64,000 nt of DNA from positions 248,001 to 312,000 of the forward strand of contig SAUG01000050.1 in NCBI GenBank assembly GCA_011316305.1, given 5' to 3'. The notes below the pieces were generated by a model. The model was not told where the DNA came from. It searched no databases and worked only from the letters and a program-made list of their open reading frames with translations. The stretch is from Rusavskia elegans. Lineage: Eukaryota; Ascomycota; Lecanoromycetes; Teloschistales; Teloschistaceae. Positions within the stretch are counted from its first letter, which is position 1; each line of letters starts with the position of its first letter. Positions 1-13,200 of the stretch are shown here, piece by piece. The translations under genes and the position numbers were made by a program.

Positions 1-262
1 AAGGCTTATATAGTAGATCGTCTCGGTCTAGCCCGATTAATCGAAGTATAACAAGTTAATTAAAGTTAAATAAATTACGGTTTCCCTTTAGATTTTAGTC
101 TAGATCTAGCTTCTTCGGGAGTTCTAAATTCGAATTTTCGATAAAATACTTGAATACTAAATAATTACGTAATCTAATCGAATTAGCGCCTTTAATATTA
201 AATTTATAAAAGACTAAAATCAGAAATCCGAATGATTAATCGTATATATATATAATCTCTTT
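1..262 (+). repeat. SINE-like repeat body, copy 1 (cut by window edge)
   Basis: This segment matches 13,984-14,240 over nearly its whole length, with scattered C/T and G/A differences. Shared landmarks are TCGTCTCGG, CTAGCCCGAT, TAGTCTAGATCTAGCTT and AATTACGTAATCTAATCGAA. Both copies end in an (TA)n tract after AATCGTATATATAT. The upstream tRNA-like head seen in the other copy would lie outside the window. Confidence 0.65.
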
Positions 263-398
263 TTTAACTTTTTATATTTATTTTTAAATCGACGTCAACG
301 TATAGTATTTAATAGAACAAGGTCGTAAAAATAAATTTATTCTATATAACTAATATACTTTTCGGAACCTTCGCTAATACGATAGGATTTCTCTAATT

Positions 399-821
399 AG
401 ACTGGTCGTCGGGTCGGATTTCGAATCCGAAATCGAGAAACCGATTCGACTCGAATCGGTTCCGATTTTTCGAAATACCGAGCCGACCGGATTTCGGTTC
501 CGGGTTAAAAAAATCAATCCGACCGACTAAAACGCTAAACTCTAGTATAAATATAAAATTCTAATATAAAAGTTATATAAATAACTTAAAAAAATACTAA
601 TTAATTAACCACGCTTGCTAGAAAGATTCTAGTTGGACTAAATATATAACCTAAATATATTATCTTTATATATAATTATTAAAAAACTTTTAACGAGTTT
701 CTATTAGGTTTCCGGATTCGATCCGAAATCGACTATTTAGCGGATCGGTTCGAATCGATTTACTAAAAAATCGGATCGGTTTTTAGATATCGACGGAAAC
801 CCGTACCGAAATAGCCAATCT
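399..821. mobile_element. Short hAT-terminus-like (MITE-like) element
   Basis: The left end reads AGACTGGTCGTCGGGTCGG, the terminal motif found at other hAT ends in this block. The right end, on the opposite strand, begins GATTGGCTATTTCGG. Both ends carry repeated CGGATCGGTT/CCGATCCGA-type subterminal motifs, and there is no coding capacity between them. It is probably a non-autonomous relative of the hAT elements. No convincing 8-bp target duplication is visible, so the exact ends are uncertain. Confidence 0.45.
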
Positions 822-1019
822 ATTTCTAACTAGAAATAATTTCGATAAAAATATATAGTTAATATACCGATATCTAATAATAGAATTTTATTATAACGAT
901 TTTTAGTTAATAATCTTATCCTTTTACCTATAAAAAAGAAAGATAGAAGGTTTTTTAAAATAAAAAATCTAAAGAAAAGACCTAGTATTATAAATATAAG
1001 CGGTATATTTTAGAAAATA

Positions 1020-1430
1020 CGATAATATTTAGTACAGCGCTAGATTTCCTATTATATTTCAGTAGGTAAAAATATATAGACGGTCTAGATATTAATATTA
1101 AAAAACATTTTAGAAGTTTTAGTAAATAAATACTAGAAGTATTTTAATTATAGTAGTTTTAGTAAATAAATACTTTAAAATAGAGCTATTTTAGTTATTT
1201 CAACCTATAAATAACCTAAATAGTAGAGGACTTTATTTATCTATATAGATCCCGAATTTGACGCTATTATAGTTCGTATTCAATTTATTAGTTATCGCTA
1301 TATACTATTCTAGCTATTAAATCGATTTATTTTTGAATTAATTTAAATAATTACTCGTTATACCTCCGTTATTAAATATACTAATAAATCTAACTAATTT
1401 TTAAAGATACCAGATCTTTCCGGTAGCCCT
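1020..1430 (-). repeat. LTR-like segment (family A), minus orientation
   Basis: This is the reverse complement of 4,310-4,735 and matches 22,600-23,005 directly. Shared landmarks are CAGCGCTAGATT, TAAATAGTAGAGGA and TAAAGATACCAGATCTT. The recurrence beside or inside gypsy internal sequence suggests a solo LTR. Its orientation is opposite to the copy at 4,310, so the two are not the paired LTRs of one element. Confidence 0.5.
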
Positions 1431-4310
1431 ATAATAGATTTATAATTTTTTTTTCTACTTTTATTTATTAATCTAGCTAGTTTTTACCGGTTTTTGATAA
1501 ATCGGATCTAAATAGTTTTTAGTTATTTTTTTTCGAAACTATAAATTCGTATTTTATATTCTATTTTTTATTTATTTAAAATCTCTATTTCGATATAGAT
1601 TGAATACTCTTTATATAAAAGTATCGTTTAAAACTAAATACTTTTCTCTTTTAATCTATTACTAGATTATAATTTTTTAATTAAAGAATTCTAAATACGA
1701 TTTTATAGCTAGCTATCTAAACGATATTAAATTAAAGTTTCTTTTAATATTAATTAATTATTATTTAAAACGATATTATTTCTTCTATAATCTTTTTATT
1801 TCTACTCGGTATTTTATTTCTATTAATAACTATTAAATTATATAGATTTTTTTAGTTCGAAAAAACTTTTTCCTTTTAATTAAATCTTTTAATATAAAAT
1901 TTCCGGTTACGTCTAAAATAATAAATACTTTAATCTTTTATAATCTATTAATAGTTTCGACGATTATTTTAATCTTGAATATATATATATATAGCTAACT
2001 GAATTTAATTACTTTTTCCGAGCTATAAAGTTATATATTCATAGTATATTTATTACTATAATATTTTTACTTTTTCCGAATTATTATTTATATTTTTATA
2101 TTTCTAGTTTTTATAATTTACTCGCGAAATATATTTATAGAATTTTTAATTAAAGGTTCTAATTTTTTTCTACTATTTTTTCTAGTATTTATATCTACTA
2201 TATATAATATATTCGGAATAGCTATTAATATTATAACTTCCGACTTTAATAGATATTATAGGAGCGCGTCGGTATAGTTTTAATAAATATTATCTAGTTT
2301 TTTCTTTTTTTAATTTATAGATCTCGTAGTTATTATTAAAGTAGGCGTTCTAATTAAATAGCGCGTATTAATTTTCTATTATTACGTTTTTTTTTTATAA
2401 TATCGGTTTAGAAATAACTTTATTTTTAGAAACGTTATTTTCTAGTTCTTTTTCTAATATATCGACGATATTATTTACTTTCTAATTTTATTTATCGTTC
2501 TATAGATACTCGTCGCTGATATACATTTTATAAACGTTTTTAAATCCTTTATAAATTATTATAAAAGGTCTGAAAGTACGTTTATCGAACGTTTTCTATT
2601 ATAGTTATCTATCTAGAAACGGCTTTCTTTCTAGTTAGTTTCTTTAATATTTACAGCGAAACGTTATTTATTATAGCTTTCTATAGTACTTTATTATTTT
2701 CTATAAATATAAATTCTTTATTTAAACTGGTTTTCTAGAATTTAGAACTACTATCGTTATCTTCTAAAATTATTTCTTACGAGTTTTTACAATCTTTTTT
2801 TAGTATAGCGTTAAACTGTCGTCGTTATATTTTATTTAATTAATATTTTTTCGCGAAGTAGTTTGGTTTACTATAATTATAGTACGTTTTAAAATTTTTA
2901 TTTTCTTTATTATTTTTAGAATTTTTTCTTTTATATCGTTATTATATAGAATCTAGTTCTATTCGTATATCAGCGGATTCTAAAATGAATTTTCAGATTA
3001 GATCGGCTAACAGCCATCTTAATCCAAATAATCCAAATAATCTAAAAATCTAAAAAGTAGATTTTCGATAGATTAGAACTCTAATAGTATCTATAGTACG
3101 AATATCTATTTAGTAAACAGCCTAAAATAGGATCTATATATAAGTTAAAAATAAACCTATATAATCTAAGTCGAAAATAAAGTTTAGCGGCCGCCGCTAA
3201 AAGCGAGAACAACGGAAGTCGAATATCTATTTAATAAACCACGCTAGACCTATTCTAGTAAGATTCTAGTAAGAAAACCTAATATCTTCGATCTGGACGA
3301 AGCTAGCCTAGCGGTATATATAGGCGTATATTGGCCTACTAACGAATAAAGACTTAAATAAATTTAAAATCGAATCTCTAAATCTTTTTTACCGATTTTA
3401 GCCGTCTTAGTTGTTTAGCCGTTTTAGCTGTCTTAGCCGCGTAGCTACGCAGCTTCGAGTATACCCGAGACCGGCTGAAACGGCTAAAACGGCTAGGACC
3501 GACTTTAAGCCGATTTTAGAAAATATTGATATATCGATTTAAAATAATTATCTTCGGACTGTTTTTTATTAAAATATTGTTTTCTATAGAGCCGTTTCGA
3601 GTAATATTTTATATTACTTCGTGGTCTACTATTATAACGTTTTTCTATATCTCGTTTAGATAGTTTATTATTAAAGTCGATAGATATTTTATTTAGATTA
3701 TCTGATATATTATATACTCGACTATTACGTATAAATTTATCTTTTATTTATTTTTCAAATCTTTATCTAAATATTATATATAGGGCATTATTATTCTATT
3801 CTATTAGTACTACCTATTCTTTAAATTATATAATATAGTTAAATACTACGTTCCTTTACTTAAGGTATTAAATAAAATATTTAATAGTTTAGATTTTATT
3901 TAAAATTCTAAAGATTTTATAAATAGCTTTTTTAAAGTTTATAAATTATATAAATATATATTTATTATTTTTAATATTATCTATATATTATCGAAAAATA
4001 GATTTTATCTAGTACTAGACTCGTCTCCGAAGATAAAATACAGTAAAAAATATTTTTTTTTCTTCGAATATAAAATAGAATACGAAGTATATATCTAATT
4101 ATATAAACCAGTCTTTTAGTTTATGATAATTTCTATAATATTTATTAGATTTATTAATTTTAATACTATAAAAACGTTAATTAATAAAAGGAATACTTTT
4201 ATTTTTACTTTCGTCTTTTATCTAAATTTTCTTTTCTTTAGATTCGGACTATTTAGGTATATAGCTAGAATTACTTAGAATAAAAGTTTAATATTAATCT
4301 ATAATAGATA
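1430..4310 (-). mobile_element. Partial gypsy-type element, interrupted
   Basis: Segments 1,430-2,985 and 3,540-4,310 match 20,811-22,350 and 22,380-23,560 of the larger gypsy element in the same order, for example the ACCGG(T)TTTTGATAAATCGGATCTAAA region. The reverse transcriptase part is missing. The match is broken by a different, less mutated insertion at about 2,985-3,540. It is a heavily RIP-mutated, non-functional fragment; coding direction follows the full copy (minus). Confidence 0.55.
2985..3540. repeat. GC-richer insertion with inverted motifs
   Basis: This insertion interrupts gypsy-derived sequence and is visibly richer in GC than its surroundings. It contains a NotI-type GCGGCCGC near 3,187, and a perfect palindrome GCGTAGCTACGC at about 3,439-3,450. 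Opposed copies of AGCCGTTTTAGC and GCTAAAACGGCT flank the palindrome. A motif GAATATCTATTTA(G/A)TAAAC occurs twice about 120 bp apart. Part of it (AACCACGCT...AGATTCTAG) recurs at about 607-635. The family is not recognised. Confidence 0.45.
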
Positions 4311-4735
4311 TTCTAAAAGTATTTAAAATATTATAAATTTATCTAGAGATCTGGTATTTTTAAAAGTTAATTGGATTTATTAGTATATCTATAAACGAAT
4401 ATTTAACGGATAATTATTTAAACTAATTTAAAAATAATATAGTTTAATTACTAGAATAGTATATAGAGATTACTAAGAAATTATATATAAACTATAAAAA
4501 CGTCGAGTTCGAAATCTATATAGATAAATAAAATCCTCTACTATTTAGATTATTTATTAACTAAAGTAATTAAAATAACTTTATTTTATAGTATTTATTT
4601 ACTAAAACTACTAAGATATTTTTTAGTATTAATATTTAGACTATTTATATATTCTTGCCTATCGAAACGTAATAGGATATCCAGCGCTATATTAAATACT
4701 ACCGCGTTTTTTGAAATACGCCGCCTGTATTTATA
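4310..4735 (+). repeat. LTR-like segment (family A), plus orientation
   Basis: It runs from TCTGGTATTTTTAAAAG to TACTACCGCG...CGCCGCCTGTATTTATAA. It is the reverse complement of 1,020-1,430 and 22,600-23,005. Its first half also matches the LTRs of the gypsy element at 16,930-23,953 (AAACTATAAAAACGTCGAGTT), after which the two families diverge. It lies where the right LTR of the partial gypsy element would be expected. Confidence 0.5.
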
Positions 4736-4739
4736 ACAA

Positions 4740-5065
4740 TCTAGAAGCTTTTAACTAAATTAAAAAGATTCTAAGAATTTTAATAGTTTTTAGTATTATA
4801 AAAAACTAGAATAATTAATAGAAAAAGATATAAATTTGATTAGACGTTTCTAAATTTAATATTAAATATCAATCTAATATACGAATACTTTTAAATACGC
4901 GATCTTTTATAAACTTAATTAGATATCTATTATAAAGGAAATATATTCTAAAGTTTTTAAATTAAATTTAATTTACTCGCGGATAGTTTTATAATTATTA
5001 AAAACTATCTACGTAAATCGTATACGGTCGACGAATTTTATATCTAGATAAAGTATTTATAGTTA
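4740..5065 (-). mobile_element. Inverted hAT internal fragment
   Basis: This stretch resembles the reverse complement of part of the hAT element near 6,120-6,500; for instance AAATACGCGATCTTTTATAAA here mirrors the sequence around 6,330. It is a short relic with no open frame. Confidence 0.35.
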
Positions 5066-8000
5066 AATTGGTCGTCGGATCGGATTTCGAATCTAAATTA
5101 ATTAATCCGATTCGAATCTAAATCGAAATTAGATATCCGAATTCGATTTACTAAAATACTAAAATTGTATATAAAAATATAATTTTAGTATTAAAATATA
5201 GATTTTTTAATATATTATACTATCTATAAATCTCTATTTTTTTCTAATATTATATTAAAGATTTCAGATATTTCCAATATTAACGTATACTATTTAATAT
5301 TATCTATTAAATAGTTAATACTATTCGTAATATAATTTAATATCTATATATTTATATTACCTTTCTATATTACTATTTTAGAAACGTAATATAAAATATC
5401 TAATATAAATATCGATTTTCGTTTCTTTATTTTCTGGACCGATATATCTAGTAAAAACTTTTCTACTAGGTTTCTATTAAATAATTTCTATTTTAGTTAA
5501 TCTATAAACTAGTTTCTAAATCGATCTATAATCGAAATTCTAGTTAAATACAATTATTTATATAGGAAATATTAATAGATTATTAAAAATATAGTAGACA
5601 AGATTCGAATCGATTATCTAAAACTAGTATTTCGAGATAATAATAGATTTATTTAATAGAATATAGATTATTACTAAGATTTCTAATGATAGTAATCTAA
5701 TGTTTCTATTGCTATAGATATTAAAAATAGGATTCGAAAGAAAATAATCGATTTTCTATAGACGAAAAAGATTTTAGCGTAAAAACAATCGTTCTAATAG
5801 AGTGAATTATACTAGATAGTTTTAATAATAGATAGTTTACCTAAAATTATATATAAATAATATTCTAAAGTATTTTTTTTTAACTTCTAGTTTTTTAAAT
5901 ATATCTACTATAAAGAAATATCTTTCGATTAATAGTTACTACGGATCCAAGCGACGTAGTTTATAATCTATTATTAAAGTAATATTTAATCGCGTTAGTT
6001 ATAAACAGTAATATAAAGAGATAATAGAAAGTTTATTCATTTAATAATAGAAAAAAAGCTATATTAAATTGAATTCTATTTTCGATTAAAACGTCTAGAA
6101 TAAATATCTATATAAAATTTTCTTAAATTTAAATCTATTAATCCGGACTATTAAAAATAAAAACTTTAGAAAATTACTATAAATATTCCGTCTAGATATA
6201 TAGCTATTTAAACGTATATAATTTATAACGATAATTTTTAACGAATATAAAATTATCCGCGATAGAATTTAATCTAATTTAGAAATCGTAGAATATATTT
6301 TATTTATAGTAGATATTTAGTCTAGTTTATAAAAGATCGCGTATTTAGAAATATTTATATACTAGATTAATACGTAGTTTTAATTTTAGAAACGTCTATT
6401 TAGATTTATATTTCTATCTATAAATTATTCCGGCCGTTTATAATATTAAAAACTATTAACGTTTTTAGAATCTTTCTAGTTTAAATAGCAGCTTTTAGAT
6501 ATTATTATCGATAATACTAGCTTTAATTCTATATTAAAAAAAAGAATTTAAAAAAGCTTTTAATCGATTTAATAGTCGATAGAATCGATTATAAAACTCG
6601 TTATTTTGTTTAATTTATATAGTTAATCTAATAACTTAAAATTTTATTAAAGCTATTAGATTATAAATATTAAACGATAGCTTTATCTATTAGTTAGATA
6701 ATTAATAAATTACGGCTATTAGTACCGGTCTATCGAACGTCGTATAAACGATAATATAAATAGATAATATAAATTTAATAATTTTTATACTAATAGTATT
6801 TTTAGTTTCGCGCTATTATAATTATTTTCGATATTTTTTTTAAATATAAACTTCGTTTTAAAGAAATTTAAAATAGGGCCGATTCTAATTTCCGCGTTAG
6901 GAACTTTATTTAAGATATTTATATTCGATAGAATTCGATTTATTTTATAATTCGTAGGATTTATTTATTTCGTTAAACTATTAATAAATTCTTTAAAAAA
7001 AATTCGCGAAATCTATAAATATAAAAGATTACCTTTAATATAGATAAATAGTAATCTTTTCTTTTAATAGATAGTATACTATAGCCGTTCTATAAAATTA
7101 TTTTAATAGTTTCGCGAATTACCGGCGTTAGAATTTATCTAATATATCGACTTTATAATATATTTTATAATTATTTTACTAAAATATAGAAAGTTATAAA
7201 AACTTCAAACTATTTTTAAAAGACGATAATATTAATAGTTTATAAAAAGGCTTTTACTAAATTTACTAAATATTATTTTTATACTAAAGATAAAGGAAAA
7301 CTAATATATAACCTTACGAATATTTTTAATTCTATAGTAAAATTCAACCTTTATCGAAACTAAAATACTATTAAATAGAAAGAAAATATAAAAGAATATT
7401 CAAGGTATATAAATAAATATCGAAACGAATTAAAAAAATATTTTAATAAATACTATAGAATTCCTATTAATCTACTAAAATATAGAGCCAGCTATAGAAA
7501 GAAAAATAGAGTAATATATAATAATAGTATATTATAAATATACTAACTAGTTAATTGCCTGCTATAACTATTTTAAATAGTTTTTTCGATAGTTTTAACG
7601 TCTTCGAATACCTATTTTAGAAGTTAATCGATATTTTCGCGTTAATATTACCGAAGATAATTTAAATTAGATATTTTAAAAAAATAATACTTCGAATTTT
7701 CTTAAATTAATATAGATAGCTCGCGATATTCTTTTCTATTTAATATTCTCGATCGGAATTAAACGGACTTTTAGTCTTACTAGAAAAGTTTATCGATAGA
7801 ATCGAGTCTAAATAACTCTATAATATATAGAATAGATAATAATAAATAAATACTATAATCGTATTATAGATTTAGATCTCGATAAAAAATTAGAAGAGTT
7901 ATAGAATATATTTAATCGAATAGAAATAGAAGATAGCGCTATATTTCTAAAAAGAAATTTATTTAAAAAAGATTTTAAAAGTATATTAGATAGATTAATT

Positions 8001-10130
8001 TAGTATACTTTTTATTTAATAGTAATATAGTAATATTTATAGGTAATATATTCTTTCTAAACTATTTTTCTTCGATTTATATAATTAATTATATAGTTTA
8101 ATACTTTCTTTTATATTTTTATCTTTTTTCTTTTTTATATTTTTATTGTTATTCGTTTTCGTTTTTTCTTCTATATTTTTATTTTGACTATTAAAATTAA
8201 TACTTCCAGCTATACTTTTATTATCTTTAAATTCAGTATTATTTTATATAGAAGAATATCTTTCTACTATTTAATTCTTTTCGTTAACTTTAATAATATT
8301 ATTGCTATTTTTATTATTGTTTTTATAAAGTAATTTAATATATTTATTAGTCGTATTTCCGCTATAAATAAATTTTTTAATAAACGTCGTCTATTTTTCT
8401 AGAGAGTCTAAAATTCTAGCGGACTAAAACTTTTAGAAGTCGATATAATAGATACTCGTTATTAGATAAAATTATCGATTAAAACTATATATTTTATTAA
8501 AATTATTCTATTAAAACTATTAATAGTAATATTAGATTAGAGAAAATATTAGAAATAAAAATTTATATATTAGATAATTCTATTTATACTCGATATATTA
8601 TTTTAATATATTATTTTACTTTATTTCTATTTTATTTATTTAATTATTATCGCCTTTTTAATATCTTTTATAGATATTTTAATATATAGATCGTTTTCGA
8701 AATATAATATTATTTATAGATTAATATATAATATAGTAGATATTATTTTATTATATTACTATAGATTTTTTTCTTAATTCTATAGTCTATTTTCTAATTT
8801 CTAGTATTCTATTCTAGTATAGCCCTCGTTTCTATATCTATATTTTTTTAAAATCTATTTTTTTAAATTTTTTAAAATAATTATATATTATAATACGGTT
8901 CGTATTTAATTTTTTATAGAATTTATATTCGATATCGAATTATTTTTTACCGCGTTTATAGTTTATAATTAATTTAAATTTCGTAGATAGTAGTTTAAAT
9001 TTAGATATAGTAGATAGTATATTAAATAATATAATAGAGTAATATAATTAATAGTTATAGAATTATCTAAAGATTTTACTTATTATAATAATAGAATATA
9101 TTAGAAGTTTATAGAAATATATAGATTCGTTTAGAATTTTAATCTTCTAATCGTAGTATAACCGACGATTATCTAAATAACTTTATTTTACTTTTAATCC
9201 TTTATTTTTTAATAAATAACTTCTATAATAAAATACTAATATATTATATAACGTACCGTTATATATTTTACTTTATTATTAATTTTTTATTTCTTTTATT
9301 TATTACAGCGTATTATATAATACGTATAAATCTAAATAGATATAATATATTAAAATAATATAATTGATCGTATAATAATATTATAACTATTTTAAATAAA
9401 AAATTAATTCCGTTCTATAAAAATATAGTAAAGATTTAAGAAAATAGAATCGAAAAAAATAAAAAAAATATAAAAGGAAATTTTATAATATTATAGTATC
9501 GATAATATTCTAAAATAATATATTCTAAATAGTCTAGCTAATAATCTATCGAAAGAAATAGAAATAGAAATCTAGAACCGTCGCTTTTTAAAAAATCTAT
9601 AGATATTAAAAGGATTTTAATTTTTTTATTTCTAAAATATCTTTTACTAGACTATATCGCGAAATATTTATCGATATCGCTACTATAAATATAAGTAGAA
9701 AATTTAATAGAATATAAAATATAGTATTAGTAGTTCTATAAAATATAATAAATAAATATATTATTTTATTATATTATTATATATATTCGATAATATTTAT
9801 TATTTATAGATTTTTAACTAGCCGTAATCTATATTAAACGTATTACTATTTAGTAGAAAAACGATTAATTTATTAAAGAGTTAATATAGAATCTGGAAAT
9901 ATAGTCTAGAATATAACGATAGCTAGTTAGTATTAAATTTTTAAAAATTAAAAGTTCTAGAAAAAAGATATACGTCTATAAAATTATTTAGAAAAAGATA
10001 ATACTATTTATATAATATCGGTATATAAATTAATATTTATAGATATTTGTTATATAAACTAGTATTAAATAAAATATATTACTATTTTATATTATCTTTA
10101 ATTATTTTCGTATTTAACTAGTCTGGCCAT
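5066..10130 (+). mobile_element. hAT-type DNA transposon, copy 1 (RIP-mutated)
   Basis: The left end is TTGGTCGTCGGATCGGATTTCG and the right end lies near CTGGCCATTTTGTCG at about 10,122. The interior matches copy 2 (10,206-16,526) over the transposase region (about 5,500-8,030) and a second segment (about 8,040-10,080). At about 7,714-7,830 the plus strand reads IARDIL, then IGIKRTFSLTRKVY before stops. This matches the hAT C-terminal dimerisation block (LARDxL...GVERxFS), with Val to Ile and Glu to Lys changes expected from RIP. Stops make it non-functional. Confidence 0.7.
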
Positions 10131-10205
10131 TTTGTCGAGTTTCGAACCCGGATCGGAGAAACCGATCCGAGTTTCTAACCGTATTAGAAAGGAAATTAAC
10201 TTTAA

Positions 10206-13200
10206 CTAGACTGGCCGTCGGGTCGGGTTATTATAGAGTTCGATTCGATTCGGATCCGGATTAAATCCGGGTTCCCGAGTTCGATCTATTAAAACCGCTA
10301 TCATCTTTTTTCTCATATAAAAAACCCCCGCTTTTACTATATATTTATATTAATACTTTAAATACTATTTAAATAGACGTCGATTCTTTACTATTAAATA
10401 GTAAATAATAATTAAATTAAAATTTATATATCTATATTATTTTTCTATTTTTCTATATTACTTTATTATTTAAATATAAGTTATATTAATTTTTAATCTT
10501 TAAAACTAATATAAAATATCTAATTTTTTTATATCTAGTAAAATCTTTTTCGACGGGTTCTTTCTAGATAAAATCTATTTTAGCTAGTCTATAATTCAGG
10601 CGGCGAGCTATTCTACGAATATTATATTATTAAAATTTAGTCGATTATATAGAAAGTAAAAATAGATTAGTAAAGATATAGCTAATAAAATTTCAGCCGA
10701 CTATCTAGTACTAGTTGTTCGAGATAATAATAGGTATATTTAATAGAATCTAGATTACTATAAAATATTCGAATATTAGTAGTCTAGTATTTCTATAGCT
10801 ATCGGTATTAAAAATAAATTTTATAAAAAACTAATTAATTCTTTCTAGTTAAAAAAAGCTATAGAATATATATAGTCGAAATAATAGTAAAAATTCTACT
10901 AGATAGTTTTAATAATAGATAGTTTATCTAAAATTATATATAAATACTATTTTAAAACTTTTGACTATTTTTTAGCTTATAGTTTTTCTAATATATCTAC
11001 TATAAAGAAATACTTTAGTACTATTATTTACTAAAAAACTAAACGACGCAATTTATAATTTTTTATTAAATTAATATTTATCCGCGTAAATAGCTAATAG
11101 TAATATAAAAAGGTAATATAAAATTTATTTTAATTATAGAAAAATAGCTATATTAAATTCGAATCTACTTTCGACTAAACCGTATAGAATAAATATCTAT
11201 ATAAAACTTTTTTAGATCTAAATCTACTAGTTCGGACTATTGAAAATGAGAGATTTAAATTACTACTATAAATACTTTATTTTAATATAAAGTTTATCGG
11301 CCGTATATAATTTATATAGATAGTTTTCGACGGTTATAATATTATTCGCGAGTAAATTAAATCTGATTTAAAAACTTTAGAACGTATTTCCTTTATATTA
11401 GATATCTGGTTAAATCTATAAAAGATTATATATTTAGAAATATTTATATACTAGGTTAATATTTATTTTTAATTTTAAAAGCGTCTAATTAGATTTATAT
11501 TTCTTTTTATTGATTATTCTAGCCGTTTATAATATTAGAAACTATTAAAGCTTTTAGAATTTTTCTAGTTTAAGCCGAAGCTTCTAGATATTATTACCGA
11601 TAATACTAGTTCTAATAGTATATTAAAAGAAAAGTTATAAAAAGACTTTTACTCGGTTTAATAGCCGATAGAATCGAATCTAAAATTTTCTATATTATCT
11701 AGTTTATATAATTAATCTAATAATTTAAAACTTTATTAAAACTATTAGATTATAAGTAATTAGCGACGATTTTATCTAAAAATTAGATAAAAAGAAAATT
11801 AGAGCTATTATTACTAGTCTATTAGATATTATAAAAGAGGTAATATACGTAGATAATATAAATTTAGAAATTTTAAAACTAATATTTATTTTAGATTCGT
11901 ATTATTATAGTCTATATCTCTATCTTCTTTTAATATAAGCTTTATTTTAAAGAAATTTAGAAAAGAGTCGATTCTAATTTCTAATCTAGGAATATAATTT
12001 AAGGTATTTATATTTAATAGAATTCGAAATATTTTATAATTTATCGGGTATATTAATTATATTATTTCGTTAATAAATTTATAGAAAAGAATTTATAAAA
12101 TCTACGAATATAAAAGATTACTTTTATCATAAGTAAATAGTAATTTCTTTTCTTTATAGATAGTATATTATAGCCGTTCTATAAAATATTTTATTAATTT
12201 TAAAAATTACGGGCGTTAGAATTTATTTAGTATTCCGATTTTATAGTACTATTTTCGATTATTCTATAAAAGTAGAAAAAGTAGTTCGATTATCGAACTA
12301 TACTAATAAAGAAATAATACTAATAGTTTATAATAATACTAATATAAAGTTTATAAAATACTATTTTCGTACTAAAAATAAAGGTAGATTAATTTATAAT
12401 ATTATAAATATTCTGGATTTTATAGTAAAGTTTAGCTTTTATTAAAACTAAAATAAAAAAGATAATAATAAAAAAATAGAAAACTTTTTAGAATATAAAA
12501 ATAGGTATCGGAACGAGTTTAAAGAATATTTTACTAAATACTATAAAAAGCCTATTAATCTATTAAAGTCTGAAATCTATAATATAAAGGAAAATAAAAT
12601 AATATAAAAGAATAATATATTATAATTTTACTAATTAGTTTAAAATCTATTTTATCTATTTTATCTATTTTAAATAATATTTTTTAATAGTTCTAATATT
12701 TTCGAGTAGCTATTTCCGAAGCTAATCGATATTTTCGCGCTAATACTATCGAGGAAAATCTAGATTAGATATTTTAGAAAGATAATACTTCGAATTTCCT
12801 AAAACTAATATAGATAGCTTATAATATTTTTATTTATCTAATATTTTCGGTAGGAATAGAATAGACTTTTAGTTTTATAAAGAGAGTTTATTAGTAGAAT
12901 CGAGCCTAAATAATTCCAGAATATATAGAGCAGATAATAATAATTAAATACTATAACCGTACTATAGATTTAGAAATAGAAGAAGTTTTAAAGAAACTAT
13001 AGGATATATATAACCGGGTAGAACTAGAAAATAGAATTCTATCTAGAAAACGGGATTTTTTTAAAAAAGAATTTAAAAGTATTTTAGATAGATTAATTTA
13101 AATACTTTTCAATTTAGAAAATAAGTATATATACCTGATACATATAGACTATTTAGTCTATTTAAATATTAAATTCTGAAATTACGACTTTAATAAATAG

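Noticed and set aside
1..400. A telomere or subtelomere at the left edge
   Set aside because: No TTAGGG-type repeats are visible and the window starts inside a dispersed repeat.
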